Shown here piece by piece: positions 9,026 through 18,707 of a DNA stretch of 64,000 nucleotides. The notes beneath the pieces were generated by a model. The model was not told the origin of the DNA. It saw only the letters and a program-made list of their open reading frames with translations, and searched no databases. How positions within the stretch are numbered: position 1 is the first letter of the stretch; every line of letters starts with the position of its first letter. The DNA is taken from NCBI RefSeq assembly GCF_027924145.1, contig NZ_BRVP01000007.1:1-64000 (forward strand), read 5' to 3'. The stretch comes from Neptunitalea chrysea. GTDB lineage: Bacteria; Bacteroidota; Bacteroidia; Flavobacteriales; Flavobacteriaceae. Both the position numbers and the translations under genes were made by a program.

Positions 9026-11173
9026 CTATTCTTCCTTTTTCTTAAAAGGTTTTTTTTCTGGTCTAGGAGGTCTTGGTAATAAAGCTTTTCTGGATACTTT
9101 AGGTTTTCTAGTTTTAGGATCGATGCCAATGTATTTTACTTCAATTTCATCACCTAAGTTAACCACATCGGTAACATTATTAGTACGCTCCCATGCTAAT
9201 TCAGATATATGTAGTAAAGAATCTTTGCCTGGTACAAATTCTATAACAGCCCCAAAGTCTAAGATTTTAACCACTTTTACTTTATAAGTTTCCCCTTCTT
9301 TAGGAGTAAACGTAGAAGCTTCAACAGATTTGATAGCTTTTTCTATTCCTTCTGGAGAAGTACCTAATATTTCAACAATTCCATAATCATCAACCTCTTC
9401 AATAACAACAGTTGTTCCAGTTTCTTCTTGAAGTGCTTGGATGTTTTTACCACCTGGTCCGATAATAGCTCCAATAAATTCTTTAGGAATTTGAACTTTG
9501 ATAATTTTAGGAGCATGAGTTTTCACAGTATCAGCAGCGGCTGGTATAGTATCTGTTAACTTGTTAAGTATGTGCATACGTCCTTCTTTGGCTTGATTAA
9601 GAGCGTTCTCTAAAATTTCATAAGAAAGTCCTTTAATCTTAATATCCATTTGACACGCTGTAATACCATCTTCGGTACCTGTAACTTTAAAGTCCATGTC
9701 GCCTAGGTGATCTTCATCTCCTAAGATATCTGATAAAACCGCATACTTATCACCATCGGTAATTAATCCCATAGCAATACCAGAAACTGGTTTTTTCATT
9801 TGAATACCTGCATCTAATAATGCCATAGTACCTGCACAAACGGTTGCCATAGAAGAAGAACCGTTAGATTCTAATACTTCAGAAACTACTCTTACTGTAT
9901 AAGGACAGTCAGTAGGAATCATATTTTTTAAAGCTCTCTGAGCTAAGTTACCGTGACCAACTTCTCTACGAGACGTACCTCTTAAAGGCCTTGCTTCTCC
10001 GGTAGAGAAAGGAGGGAAGTTATAGTGTAAGTAGAACTTCTCTTCACCTTGTTCGGTAGGAAGATCAATTACATTAACCTCTCTAGAAGTACCTAAAGTA
10101 ACAGTAGCTAATGCTTGAGTTTCCCCTCTGGTAAATATAGAAGAACCATGTGTAGAAGGTAAATAATTTACTTCACACCAGATGGGTCTGATATCAGTTG
10201 TTTTTCTACCATCTAAACGGATGTTTTCATCTAAGATAAGATTTCTAACCGCTTCTTTTTGAGTTTTACCAAAGTACTTACCTATTAAGTCGCCATCTTC
10301 TTCTAGCTCTTCTTCAGTAAATAAATCTTTACAAGCTTCTTTTACTTCAGCAAAACGCTCTCCACGTTCTTGTTTACCAGTATCATCCTTTGCAATAGTA
10401 TAACATTTCTCGTATGCAAAGTCATTAATTTTCTGAGCCATTTCTTCATTTTCTTTCTCAGACTCATACTCTCTTACAGGTTTAACACCAACTTTTTCAG
10501 CTAAACGTTTTTGGGCTGCACACTGAACTTTAATAGCCTCATGAGCAAATTTAATTGCATCGGCCATTTCTTTTTCAGACACTTCCATCATTTCACCTTC
10601 AACCATAGCAACAGAATCTTCAGAGGCACCAACCATCATGTCGATGTCTGCTTCAGCTAGTTGCTTAGCAGTTGGGTTTACAATAAATTCTCCGTCTACT
10701 CTAGCAACACGTGCCTCAGAAATTGGATATTCAAAAGGAATATCAGAAAGGGCAATACATGCAGAAGCAGCTAACCCTGCTAATGAATCTGGCATTACGT
10801 TTTCGTCATGAGACATTAATTGAATCATCACTTGAGTTTCTGCGTGATAGTCTTTAGGGAATAAAGGACGTAACACACGGTCCACTAAACGCATGGTAAG
10901 GATTTCCTGATCGCTTGGACGAGCTTCTCTTTTGAAAAAACCTCCAGGGAAACGACCTGCTGCAGCAAATTTTTCTCTATAGTCTACAGTTAATGGTAGG
11001 AAATCTATTGATGGGTCGGAAGTTTTAGCAGAAACAACTGTCGCTAATAACATGGCATTACCCATGCGTACTACTACCGATCCATCTGCTTGCTTTGCTA
11101 ATTTTCCTGTTTCTAGGGTAATGGTTCTTCCATCCCCTAATTCAATAACTTCTTGTTTTACTTCAGGAATCAT
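9026..11173 (-). CDS. pnp: Polynucleotide phosphorylase
   Basis: 715 aa, the normal length. It is a phosphorolytic 3'-5' exoribonuclease and core degradosome enzyme. Two RNase PH-like domains are visible (~10-145 and ~310-545, the latter with [12 protein letters not shown] and [19 protein letters not shown]). A KH domain follows with GxxG as GPGG at 572-575, then an S1 domain (~628-700, [17 protein letters not shown]). The C-terminus is short and basic ([16 protein letters not shown]). The rpsO-pnp order is the same as in many bacteria, but here a terminator separates them, so pnp probably also has its own promoter in the 137-bp gap. Confidence 0.98.
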   Translation of the reverse strand: MIPEVKQEVIELGDGRTITLETGKLAKQADGSVVVRMGNAMLLATVVSAKTSDPSIDFLPLTVDYREKFAAAGRFPGGFFKREARPSDQEILTMRLVDRVLRPLFPKDYHAETQVMIQLMSHDENVMPDSLAGLAASACIALSDIPFEYPISEARVARVDGEFIVNPTAKQLAEADIDMMVGASEDSVAMVEGEMMEVSEKEMADAIKFAHEAIKVQCAAQKRLAEKVGVKPVREYESEKENEEMAQKINDFAYEKCYTIAKDDTGKQERGERFAEVKEACKDLFTEEELEEDGDLIGKYFGKTQKEAVRNLILDENIRLDGRKTTDIRPIWCEVNYLPSTHGSSIFTRGETQALATVTLGTSREVNVIDLPTEQGEEKFYLHYNFPPFSTGEARPLRGTSRREVGHGNLAQRALKNMIPTDCPYTVRVVSEVLESNGSSSMATVCAGTMALLDAGIQMKKPVSGIAMGLITDGDKYAVLSDILGDEDHLGDMDFKVTGTEDGITACQMDIKIKGLSYEILENALNQAKEGRMHILNKLTDTIPAAADTVKTHAPKIIKVQIPKEFIGAIIGPGGKNIQALQEETGTTVVIEEVDDYGIVEILGTSPEGIEKAIKSVEASTFTPKEGETYKVKVVKILDFGAVIEFVPGKDSLLHISELAWERTNNVTDVVNLGDEIEVKYIGIDPKTRKPKVSRKALLPRPPRPEKKPFKKKEE

Positions 11174-11281
11174 AAATTTTTTAATTAATTAAACAATGGG
11201 TGTTGTGTTGTTGTGTAGTTGTTGTGAACCCAATGAAAAACTAATGATCTTCAGCTTTTTATAAATATTATTGGCAAATAA

Positions 11282-11306
11282 AAAAAGAGGCACGAAGCCT
11301 CTTTTT
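11282..11306 (-). terminator. Intrinsic terminator of rpsO
   Basis: Stem GAGGC (11287-11291) with GCCTC (11297-11301), loop ACGAA, extended by A/T pairs. Read on the minus strand it ends in a T run. It is only a few bases past the rpsO stop. Confidence 0.85.
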
Positions 11307-11310
11307 ATGA

Positions 11311-11580
11311 TTATTTTCTTAATCCTAATTCTTTGATAATTGCACGATATCTTTCAATATCTTTATGCTTCAAATAATCTAGTAAGCTTCTTCTTTTACC
11401 TACTAGCTTCACTAATGAACGCTCTGTGTTATAATCTTTACGATTTCTTTTTAAATGCTCAGTTAAGTGATTAATTCTGTGCGTAAATAATGCAATTTGT
11501 CCTTCAGCAGAACCAGTGTTTGATTCAACACCACCGTGCTTTTTGAAAATGTCTTCTTTAACTTCTTTAGTTAAATACAT
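11311..11580 (-). CDS. rpsO: 30S ribosomal protein S15
   Basis: 89 aa from the ATG at 11580 (MYLTKEVKEDIFKKHGG), the usual S15 length. A longer frame adds 19 residues with no similarity to the family and was rejected. S15 hallmarks are present: NTGSAEGQIALFTHRINHL (16S rRNA h20-h22 binding) and SLVKLVGKRRSLLDYLK. A primary 16S binding protein of the central domain. Its leader contains a hairpin (11610-11630) that is a candidate autoregulatory site. Confidence 0.97.
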   Translation of the reverse strand: MYLTKEVKEDIFKKHGGVESNTGSAEGQIALFTHRINHLTEHLKRNRKDYNTERSLVKLVGKRRSLLDYLKHKDIERYRAIIKELGLRK

Positions 11581-11609
11581 GCCAATATTATTTAAATGAT
11601 TTTTATGTA

Positions 11610-11630
11610 TTGATAAGTCTTTCTTATCAA
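11610..11630 (-). promoter_or_regulatory. Hairpin in rpsO leader, candidate S15 autoregulatory element
   Basis: Perfect 8-bp stem (TTGATAAG 11610-11617, CTTATCAA 11623-11630) with a 5-base loop. It lies between the putative -7 element (11635-11642) and the rpsO start, so it would be transcribed in a leader of about 50 nt. S15 represses its own translation through unrelated leader structures in different phyla. That this is one of them is inference. Confidence 0.4.
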
Positions 11631-11634
11631 GCTG

Positions 11635-11642
11635 CAAATGTA
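11635..11642 (-). promoter_or_regulatory. -7 promoter element (TACATTTG) for rpsO
   Basis: Matches the Bacteroidota -7 consensus TAnnTTTG on the minus strand, 54 bp upstream of the rpsO ATG. No clear -33 TTG at the ideal distance. Confidence 0.5.
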
Positions 11643-11745
11643 ATCATATTTTTTAATATTGATTGTAGTTTTTGATTTTTTATTAAATCTAAGATGAAGT
11701 TGTACAGCTTAATAGAAGCTTGTTTATGCTTAGTTAATTTACCAA

Positions 11746-11770
11746 TAAAAAACCCCTGATAACAGGGGCT
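11746..11770 (-). terminator. Intrinsic terminator of accD
   Basis: On the minus strand it reads AGCCCCTG, loop TTAT, CAGGGGTT and then a T run (stem within 11753-11768). About 15 bp past the accD stop. Confidence 0.88.
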
Positions 11771-11785
11771 TAAATATTTTTATGA

Positions 11786-12643
11786 TTAATTTCTTAAAGG
11801 TAGATTTTGAATTAAATCTATATATAAATTAATCTTATCTTTTAACTCTCTTCTGTGAACAATATGGTCTAAGAAACCATGTTCTAATAAAAACTCTGAA
11901 GTTTGAAAACCTTCAGGTAATTCTTTTCCTGTAGCTTCTTTAATTACACGCGGACCCGCAAAACCAATTAATGCTCCAGGTTCTGCAATATTAATATCTC
12001 CTAACATAGCATACGATGCTGTAATACCTCCGGTAGTTGGGTCGGTACATAAAGAGATGTATGGTAATTGTGCTTCTGCTAGTTGTGCCAATCTAGCCGA
12101 AGTTTTAGCCATTTGCATAAGAGAAAGTGCAGCTTCTTGCATTCTTGCTCCACCAGATTTAGAGATTAATAAAAATGGCATTTTATGATCTAAGGCATAT
12201 TTAATACCTCTTGCAATTTTTTCTCCAACAACACTTCCCATAGAACCACCAATAAAGGCAAAGTCCATACAAGAAATAACTAAATCTTTTCCTTTAGATT
12301 TACCTACGGCTGTTCTAACCGCATCATTAAGTCCGGTTTTAGCCTTAGCATCTTTAAGACGATTTACATATTCTTTAGTATCTACAAACTTTAACGGGTC
12401 TTTAGAAACTATTTTTTCATTAAGTTCTTTAAACTCGTTATTATCAAAAAGTATTTCAAAGTACTCTTTACTTCCAATTCGTACATGATAATCATCTTCA
12501 GGACTTACATAATAATTTTTAGCAAGTTCATCTGCTTCAACAATTTTACCTGTAGGAGATTTATACCAAAGTCCCTTTGGTGTGTCCTTTTTCTGCTCAG
12601 TAGCAGTTTGAATTCCTTTTTCTGTTCTTTTAAACCAAGTCAT
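11786..12643 (-). CDS. accD: Acetyl-CoA carboxylase carboxyltransferase subunit beta
   Basis: 285 aa. Forms the carboxyltransferase with AccA and makes malonyl-CoA for fatty acid synthesis. The crotonase-fold core is clear: [55 protein letters not shown] and GFAGPRVI. The N-terminal region that normally holds a Cys4 zinc ribbon is present but has none of the four cysteines: KCxxCG is replaced by KSPTGK and CPKC by VSPEDD. From memory this replacement is shared by other flavobacterial AccDs, so it is probably a lineage trait and not damage. accD starts 66 bp after fbaA. Confidence 0.97.
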   Translation of the reverse strand: MTWFKRTEKGIQTATEQKKDTPKGLWYKSPTGKIVEADELAKNYYVSPEDDYHVRIGSKEYFEILFDNNEFKELNEKIVSKDPLKFVDTKEYVNRLKDAKAKTGLNDAVRTAVGKSKGKDLVISCMDFAFIGGSMGSVVGEKIARGIKYALDHKMPFLLISKSGGARMQEAALSLMQMAKTSARLAQLAEAQLPYISLCTDPTTGGITASYAMLGDINIAEPGALIGFAGPRVIKEATGKELPEGFQTSEFLLEHGFLDHIVHRRELKDKINLYIDLIQNLPLRN

Positions 12644-12655
12644 ATAAAAAAATAA

Positions 12656-12691
12656 AGCGCTGAATTATAATGTTATACATAATTCAGCGCT
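12656..12691 (-). terminator. Hairpin between fbaA and accD (terminator or attenuator)
   Basis: 13-bp perfect stem (AGCGCTGAATTAT 12656-12668, ATAATTCAGCGCT 12679-12691) with a 10-base loop. On the minus strand a T-rich tract follows (TTTATTTTTTTATATG) that leads straight into the accD ATG at 12643. It terminates fbaA transcripts and could limit read-through into accD. Confidence 0.75.
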
Positions 12692-12709
12692 AAATTATAA
12701 AAAAATATC

Positions 12710-13777
12710 TTATAAAGTATCGATATTATTTAAATCTTCGAAGGCTTTTTTAAGTCTTGCACTAAAAGTTTTTTCACCTTCTCTAACCCAAACTCTTGGA
12801 TCATAGAACTTTTTATTTGGTGAATCAGCACCTTCAGGGTTTCCTATTTGACCTTGTAAAAAGTCTGTCTTCTCAGCCATATAATCTCTGATACCTTCTA
12901 AGTACGCGTATTGTAAATCAGTATCAATATTCATTTTAATAACTCCGTATCCAATAGCTTCTCTAATTTCTTCTACTGTAGAACCAGAACCACCGTGGAA
13001 AACAAAATCTACAGTATTTGCAGGTACATTGTATTTTTCAGTAATGTACTCTTGAGAGTTTTTAAGAATTTTTGGAGTAAGTTTTACGTTTCCTGGTTTG
13101 TAAACACCGTGAACGTTACCAAAAGCAGCAGCGATTGTAAACTGAGGGCTTACTTTTAAAAGCTCTTCGTAAGCAAATCCAACTTCTTCTGGTTGTGTAT
13201 ATAATTTAGAGCTATCAATGTCTGTGTTATCAACACCGTCTTCTTCACCACCTGTAACACCTAATTCAATTTCAAGTGTCATTCCCATTTTACTCATTCT
13301 TTCAAGATATGTTTTACAAATCTCGATGTTTTCTTCGATTGGTTCTTCAGAAAGGTCAATCATGTGTGAGCTAAATAATGGTTTTCCAGTTTCAGCAAAG
13401 TGTTTTTCACTTGCGTCTAACATACCATCAACCCATGGTAAAAGTTTTTTAGCACAGTGGTCTGTATGTAAAATAACAACAGCTCCATACGCTTTCGCTA
13501 ATTCATGAATGTGTTTAGCTCCGGCAACAGCACCAGCAACGGCTGCTTTTTGATCTTCGTTAGAAAGACCTTTACCAGCGTTAAATTGCGCACCACCATT
13601 TGAGAATTGAATAATTACTGGAGAATTTAACGCAACAGCTGTTTCCAATACAGCATTTATTGTGCTAGATCCGATTACGTTTACTGCAGGTAAAGCAAAT
13701 CCTTTTTCTTTGGCAAGTTTAAAGATTTCTTGTACTTCTTTACCGGTAGCCACACCAGGTTGAATGTTATAACTCAT
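12710..13777 (-). CDS. fbaA: Class II fructose-bisphosphate aldolase
   Basis: 355 aa, the length of long-type (class IIA) enzymes. Cleaves fructose 1,6-bisphosphate to DHAP and glyceraldehyde 3-phosphate in glycolysis and runs in reverse in gluconeogenesis. Zinc and substrate motifs are visible: VILHTDHCAKKLLPW (catalytic Asp and zinc His), SSHMIDLSEEPIEENIE, ELGVTGGEEDGVDN (the class IIA insertion), AFGNVHGVY and FVFHGGSGS. It has its own -7 element (13806-13813) and is terminated by the 12656-12691 hairpin. Confidence 0.97.
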   Translation of the reverse strand: MSYNIQPGVATGKEVQEIFKLAKEKGFALPAVNVIGSSTINAVLETAVALNSPVIIQFSNGGAQFNAGKGLSNEDQKAAVAGAVAGAKHIHELAKAYGAVVILHTDHCAKKLLPWVDGMLDASEKHFAETGKPLFSSHMIDLSEEPIEENIEICKTYLERMSKMGMTLEIELGVTGGEEDGVDNTDIDSSKLYTQPEEVGFAYEELLKVSPQFTIAAAFGNVHGVYKPGNVKLTPKILKNSQEYITEKYNVPANTVDFVFHGGSGSTVEEIREAIGYGVIKMNIDTDLQYAYLEGIRDYMAEKTDFLQGQIGNPEGADSPNKKFYDPRVWVREGEKTFSARLKKAFEDLNNIDTL

Positions 13778-13805
13778 GAGTATGTATTTTAATTTATGTT
13801 ACATA

Positions 13806-13813
13806 CAAATGTA
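13806..13813 (-). promoter_or_regulatory. -7 promoter element (TACATTTG) for fbaA
   Basis: Minus-strand match to TAnnTTTG, 28 bp upstream of the fbaA start. No clear -33 element. Confidence 0.5.
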
Positions 13814-13828
13814 ATAAAATTTAGGGGG

Positions 13829-16381
13829 CTAGAAAGGATAATTAATACCAATATTAAGGACAGCATTATTAAAATTGATATTTGTCAGCCATCTTCGATT
13901 ATATGCCAATGCAGGATCGTAAACTTTAAATCCGGTGTCTAATCTAAAAACAAAAAAGCCAAAATCATATCGAAGTCCAATTCCCGATGCAAGGGCAATA
14001 TCTCCTAATGATGATATACTGTTAAAGGAAGAGCTATCATCTTCTACATTATCTAGAAAATTCCAAATGTTTCCTGCATCTGCAAAAAGAGCTCCCTTAA
14101 TGCTTCCAGCAATAGGAAAACGATATTCGAGGTTAAAGGATAATTTTAAATTGGCTTCATTAAAGTCGTTTACAGAGCCAGAGCTTCCGGGACCTAATGA
14201 GTAGGCTTGCCAACCACGGTTGTCGTTAGATCCTCCTGCAAAATAACTCCTAGAAAAAGGGATGCTTGTAGAATTTCCAAACGGAATTGCTACTCCGAAA
14301 AAGCCCCTGAAAGCTAGTACTTTATTTCTAGAGACTTCAAAGTATTTAATGTAGTCAAATTCAGTTTTAGCATATTGCGAATATTGTACACCAAACAACA
14401 AGTTTTTGTCGTCACTTGTTTTTTCAAGATTTGCAGAGTTAGCAATAAGTGATAGTAAATTTCCAGCTAATTCAAATTTTGTTCTGAATAGGTAAAAGTT
14501 ATTGTCTAGTAGTCCTCTACGACTATTTATGGTGTATGTAATGTTTGATGCAACAATAAGGTTATTGTCTGTTAAACGTTCTTTACGCTCATTAATACTT
14601 CTTATGTCTTCCCGATCATCAGAGCTAACATTTATTTGGTTTGCTAATGCATCTGTGATAAAACTATTAGCTCCTGTTGGGATAGATAAATTATCACTTT
14701 CATTAAGGTATGTGTCATCTAAATCATAATCTTGAGCAATATCATTAAGTCTGCTATAGGTGGTTTGGTAAACATTAAAAAAGTTGTCAATATTTACATT
14801 TTTAATGTACTGAATGTCTAATAATTCCAATCCTACCTTTTTTAAGGATGTAGGGTGCCAGTTGTAAGCCAATGAACCATCAAGTGTTCGTTTGTCTAAA
14901 CCAATATTTTGTTGTACGCTCGATCCAACGGAGAATACCGTTGTTGGAATCATACTTTTGGTAATCCACTTATCTGTATTTAATGGAAAAAATATGCGAG
15001 GGAAATTTAATTTAACATCGGCACCTATTTCTGAGATATTAAAAAAGCGGTCGTTTTCTGCAGCACTTTTTTGTGAACCAAAGGTACTGCGCCCTGATAT
15101 TTTCAATGTTTCGGCTCCTCTAAATACATTTCTGCTAATAATAGATCCCATAAACGATATACCAAAATCTTGAATGTTGGAATGTGATAAATCAACATCT
15201 AGTACGGCTGTAAACTTTTTTAATGGCGTTAGGTAAATGTTATTTATAAGCTTTGTTTGTGTGCTGTCTGTTGGTTCGTATGTGTAGTCTATGTTAGGGT
15301 ACTTAAAAGTATTTAAGTTGCTAATTTGACGATATGTATTGGTGCGGTCAATATCTCTATAAATAGCTCCTTTCTTGGCAGCGATAACATTGGTTAGTGT
15401 TTTTAAAGAATACCTTAGTTTTTTAGAGTAGTATATTGTGTATCCATTATAATTAATAGTGTCTAGTTCATAGTAGTTGTCCGAAAACGAATAGTCTGCA
15501 TAGATGTTAATTTTATCTATGGTATGAACCTTGTATTCCTGTTGTGTAATACTGTCGCCATTACGCTCGGCGTAATTATTTATAATTAGTTTTACGGGCA
15601 TTTTATAATCTTTATGCTCCATAACTGTGTCTCTTAGAATTAGGTATTCAATAGAGTTTTGCTGAAAGTTATAAATACCTGAGTTTCTAAAGATAAATGT
15701 CAGACGGTCTCTTTCTTTCTGAAAATTTTCTAAATTGTATTGGGCTCCTTCTTTAATAAATGAATTTCTTTTGAAGCGCTTAAAGATAGAGTCGATTTGA
15801 GGTGATGCTACTTCTCTGGAAATGGAATCTATGTAATACGGTTTTCCTCTTTCAAGGATATAATCCACTTTCCCTTTTTTCTTTTTATTTTCGAGGGGTT
15901 TTATATTGTATGTAACATCGGCGTTAAAATATCCTTTGGTATATAAATAGGCTTTTAATTTATCCGATGTCTTTTTTGTTTGCAGGTTTTGAATTATAAT
16001 AGGGGCTTCGCCTGTTTTTCGTAACCAATTCTGGAAATTTATTTTAGTTTTAGTCCACTCAATCAATTGTTTTTTAGAAAGTATATTTTCGGCAAGCGTG
16101 TTCTTTTTTAGCGTAGTGTCTAATCGGGCTAAATAAATGGAATCGGACTTAGGTTTGGCAATGTTGTAAATATGCAAACCAAGCGGAAACCCTAAAACAT
16201 TACTGTTAGGGTTTTGGTAATACAGCCCTTCCATATTAATATCCTTAATTGGTTCGTTGTTTTCTATAAGGGTATTTTTGGTGAGTAGTAGTTCACCATT
16301 AGGTACTCTTTTTACAACATTACATGAACCAAGTAAAAATAATAAGACAATTACTGTTATTTTTGCCAGAAGCGTTTTCAA
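13829..16381 (-). CDS. tamL: TamL-type BamA/TamA family outer-membrane lipoprotein
   Basis: 850 aa. The signal peptide ends in a lipobox (FLLGSC, Cys20), the feature that distinguishes Bacteroidota TamL from proteobacterial TamA. POTRA-like repeats occupy roughly 120-340 (for example KAYLYTKGYFNADVTYNI). The C-terminal half is a 16-strand Omp85 barrel with the RGW-type motif DNRGWQAYSLGPGSSG, and the protein ends in an aromatic residue (GINYPF), as expected for an outer-membrane beta-signal. Likely role: outer-membrane protein and lipid assembly together with TamB, which is not in this window. It is divergent from the RNA methyltransferase gene. Confidence 0.85.
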   Translation of the reverse strand: MKTLLAKITVIVLLFLLGSCNVVKRVPNGELLLTKNTLIENNEPIKDINMEGLYYQNPNSNVLGFPLGLHIYNIAKPKSDSIYLARLDTTLKKNTLAENILSKKQLIEWTKTKINFQNWLRKTGEAPIIIQNLQTKKTSDKLKAYLYTKGYFNADVTYNIKPLENKKKKGKVDYILERGKPYYIDSISREVASPQIDSIFKRFKRNSFIKEGAQYNLENFQKERDRLTFIFRNSGIYNFQQNSIEYLILRDTVMEHKDYKMPVKLIINNYAERNGDSITQQEYKVHTIDKINIYADYSFSDNYYELDTINYNGYTIYYSKKLRYSLKTLTNVIAAKKGAIYRDIDRTNTYRQISNLNTFKYPNIDYTYEPTDSTQTKLINNIYLTPLKKFTAVLDVDLSHSNIQDFGISFMGSIISRNVFRGAETLKISGRSTFGSQKSAAENDRFFNISEIGADVKLNFPRIFFPLNTDKWITKSMIPTTVFSVGSSVQQNIGLDKRTLDGSLAYNWHPTSLKKVGLELLDIQYIKNVNIDNFFNVYQTTYSRLNDIAQDYDLDDTYLNESDNLSIPTGANSFITDALANQINVSSDDREDIRSINERKERLTDNNLIVASNITYTINSRRGLLDNNFYLFRTKFELAGNLLSLIANSANLEKTSDDKNLLFGVQYSQYAKTEFDYIKYFEVSRNKVLAFRGFFGVAIPFGNSTSIPFSRSYFAGGSNDNRGWQAYSLGPGSSGSVNDFNEANLKLSFNLEYRFPIAGSIKGALFADAGNIWNFLDNVEDDSSSFNSISSLGDIALASGIGLRYDFGFFVFRLDTGFKVYDPALAYNRRWLTNINFNNAVLNIGINYPF

Positions 16382-16411
16382 TAACTAAAGCGTTTTTGTG
16401 AAATTTAACTT

Positions 16412-16419
16412 CAAAAGTA
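16412..16419 (-). promoter_or_regulatory. -7 promoter element (TACTTTTG) for tamL
   Basis: Minus-strand TAnnTTTG match 30 bp upstream of the tamL ATG, in the 48-bp divergent gap with the RNA methyltransferase gene. Confidence 0.5.
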
Positions 16420-16429
16420 CATTATTTAC

Positions 16430-17152
16430 ATGGTTAGTAAAAACCAAATAAAATTAATAACGAGCCTTCAGCAAAAAAAGTTTAGACAAAAGAACAGATT
16501 ATTTGTTGCAGAAGGCGTAAAGGTGATAAATGAGTATTTGGAAGCCGGTTTTCAGTTAGCAAATTTGTTTGCTATTAAAACCGACTGCTTTCCGGATGAT
16601 GTTGATGTTGTAATTATTTCTGAAACTGAACTTAAAAAAATAACTAGGTTAAGTACTCCTAATGTAGGGGTGGCATTATTTCGAATTCCTGAAGAAAAAT
16701 CGATAGTAGAGCAGGGGCTTATAGTTGCTCTAGATGGGGTTAACGACCCAGGGAACTTGGGTACAATTATTCGTTTGTGCGATTGGTTTGGAGTTGAGCA
16801 TTTAGTTTGTTCTGAAAATACGGTAGATTGTTATAACCCTAAAGTTATTCAGGCAACTATGGGTTCGTTGAGTAGGGTAAACGTTGTTTATGCAAATTTG
16901 GAAGACTTTTTAACTGAAACGTGTTTACCTTCTTTTGCTGCCGATATGGGGGGTGAAAATGTATATGAAATCGAACTTCCTAAAGAAGGGGTTTTGGTAA
17001 TGGGTAATGAAGCAAATGGGCTAACAGATGTAGTGACTAACTTAATAACTACGATTTTAGGGATTCCTCGCTTTGGAACAATTCAAAAAACGGAAAGCCT
17101 TAACGTAGCTATGGCAACCTCTATACTTTTAAGTGAATTTAAAAGGAGGTAG
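16430..17152 (+). CDS. SpoU/TrmH-family 2'-O-ribose RNA methyltransferase
   Basis: 240 aa with the full SPOUT signature: motif 1 VNDPGNLGTIIRLCDWFG, motif 2 VLVMGNEANGLT, motif 3 IPRFGTIQKTESLNVAMA. The N-terminal ~90 residues form the L30e-like substrate-binding domain seen in RlmB/TsnR-like members (RLFVAEGVKVINEYLEAGF). It methylates a ribose in rRNA or tRNA with SAM. The target nucleotide cannot be assigned from the sequence. Divergent from tamL and convergent with porT. Confidence 0.93.
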   Translation: MVSKNQIKLITSLQQKKFRQKNRLFVAEGVKVINEYLEAGFQLANLFAIKTDCFPDDVDVVIISETELKKITRLSTPNVGVALFRIPEEKSIVEQGLIVALDGVNDPGNLGTIIRLCDWFGVEHLVCSENTVDCYNPKVIQATMGSLSRVNVVYANLEDFLTETCLPSFAADMGGENVYEIELPKEGVLVMGNEANGLTDVVTNLITTILGIPRFGTIQKTESLNVAMATSILLSEFKRR

Positions 17153-17180
17153 TTAAAAAAGTAAATTTAAAAGCAATTCC

Positions 17181-17891
17181 TTATTCAAAGGTGAAGTTAA
17201 TAAAAACACCTCTAGTTTTCATGGTGTTTATATTGCCAGTCCATGGGCTGTCAGGATCTATGTCTTTAACCATTTCATTATTCAAAGCAAAGACTCCTCT
17301 AATAGAAGGAGAGAATTTGAAAGTAGGGGTGTAGAAGTCTATACCAAAGCCAATCTCATAATAATAGGTGTTTTTCTTCATTCTAAAAACACCGGCGCTA
17401 TTATCATCAATACTGTTTTCTTTACTGCCTAAGTTTAAAGAAGTTGAAAATCCACCTACTAAATAAGGTTTAACATTACCCCATCTTTTAGCACTTGCTT
17501 TTAATAATAAAGGCACATGTATATAAGAAGAGTTTGTTTCTCTAATAGCGTCATCACCTAATAAAGCAGGATCTTGATAGTTAAGAGTTCTTTTTGTGTA
17601 ATATAATCCGGGTTCTAATCTAAGATCTAGATAATCGCTCAATCGTAAGTTACCTATTAAACCTACATTAAATCCCATTCCGGCATCTACTAAGGTTTCA
17701 CCGCCACCTTCAGGTGTTTGATTGTAGTTGAATAAAAAGTCGTACTTGTTAAAACCTAAATAATATCCCCAATGTACAGCTTGATTATCAAAATCAGGTA
17801 ATTGCTCTACTACTCTGTGAGTTCTGTTTCTTTGAGCAAAAGAGGTTGTGATGCATCCTAAAAGGATTATAATTAGCAAATTACGTTTCAT
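17181..17891 (-). CDS. porT: Type IX secretion protein PorT/SprT
   Basis: 236 aa with a signal peptide (cleavage after TSFAQ) and an outer-membrane beta-barrel pattern: HWGYYLGFNKYDFLFNY near the N-terminus, GYY/LRLEPGLYYTKRTL strands, and a C-terminal strand ending NFTFE. Length and pattern match PorT, needed for type IX secretion and, in gliding species, motility. Its place directly after ubiE/menG (5-bp gap) is one I recall as common in Flavobacteriaceae, which supports the call. A generic PorT-fold barrel is the alternative. Confidence 0.8.
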   Translation of the reverse strand: MKRNLLIIILLGCITTSFAQRNRTHRVVEQLPDFDNQAVHWGYYLGFNKYDFLFNYNQTPEGGGETLVDAGMGFNVGLIGNLRLSDYLDLRLEPGLYYTKRTLNYQDPALLGDDAIRETNSSYIHVPLLLKASAKRWGNVKPYLVGGFSTSLNLGSKENSIDDNSAGVFRMKKNTYYYEIGFGIDFYTPTFKFSPSIRGVFALNNEMVKDIDPDSPWTGNINTMKTRGVFINFTFE

Positions 17892-17896
17892 ATAAA

Positions 17897-18625
17897 TTAT
17901 TTCATTGCTACATAAATGGTAGACACCCCCATCGTTTGAGGTTTATCTTCTACATCTATAAACCCAATTTTCTTCAAAATATTGTTGAAGTTTTCTCCAT
18001 AAGGGAAAACATTTGCAGATTCAGACAAATAAGCATAGGCTGTTTTATCTTTAGAAAAAAGTTTTCCTATAATTGGCATTATATTTTTGGTGTAGAAATG
18101 ATACCCTTGTTTAAAAGGAGTTTTTGTAGGAACTGAAGTCTCTAAAACAACAAAAACACCTCCTGGTTTTAATACTCTGTAGATTTCTGATAATCCTTTC
18201 TCAAGATTTTCAAAATTTCTAACACCATAAGAAACTGTAATAGCGTCAAATTCATTGTCTGTAAACGGAAGATCTTCACTATCCCCCAACATCATGTCGA
18301 TAGTTTTCGATAAGTTTTCTTCAGCAACTTTTTTTTCTCCAATGGAAAGCATTCCCGGAGAAATATCTAAGCCAATAATTTTTTCTGGTTTAGTGTTAGC
18401 TAGGGCAATGGCTAAATCTCCTGTGCCTGTTGCTATATCCAATATTTTTTTTGGATTATTTTTATTAACAATGGCAACTACCTTTTTTCTCCATCTAATA
18501 TCTATTCCGAAAGAAATTACACGGTTTAAACCGTCATATGTACCAGAAATGTTGTCAAACATTTGGGTTACCTGTTCTTTTTTACTTAGCTCGGAATCTT
18601 TATATGGTTTTATTTTTTCAGACAT
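17897..18625 (-). CDS. ubiE: Demethylmenaquinone methyltransferase (UbiE/MenG)
   Basis: 242 aa from the ATG at 18625 ([19 protein letters not shown]). The longer frame starting at 18655 would include the -7 promoter element, so it was rejected. The protein shows UbiE motifs: [23 protein letters not shown] motif [15 protein letters not shown] and [20 protein letters not shown]. It performs the last methylation of menaquinone synthesis. Menaquinone is the usual quinone of this group and would be the electron acceptor for the Nqr complex encoded further right. Followed by porT, probably in the same operon. Confidence 0.95.
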   Translation of the reverse strand: MSEKIKPYKDSELSKKEQVTQMFDNISGTYDGLNRVISFGIDIRWRKKVVAIVNKNNPKKILDIATGTGDLAIALANTKPEKIIGLDISPGMLSIGEKKVAEENLSKTIDMMLGDSEDLPFTDNEFDAITVSYGVRNFENLEKGLSEIYRVLKPGGVFVVLETSVPTKTPFKQGYHFYTKNIMPIIGKLFSKDKTAYAYLSESANVFPYGENFNNILKKIGFIDVEDKPQTMGVSTIYVAMK

Positions 18626-18644
18626 CAATCTCTCAAAATTTGGG

Positions 18645-18652
18645 CAAAGATA
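18645..18652 (-). promoter_or_regulatory. -7 promoter element (TATCTTTG) for ubiE-porT
   Basis: Minus-strand TAnnTTTG match with TTTG at the -33 side (CAAA 18670-18673, 17-bp spacing). It ends 19 bp before the chosen ubiE start and supports that start. Confidence 0.6.
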
Positions 18653-18707
18653 CATAATGATTTATGAAACAAATCACAAGTAAGATTATTTTAGAGGAAG
18701 CATAAAA

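Noticed and set aside
13218-13508. 96-codon frame antisense to fbaA (and similar frames antisense to tamL, aminotransferase and receptor genes)
   Set aside because: Shadows of strongly conserved genes on the other strand. Their composition follows the codon pattern of the real gene.
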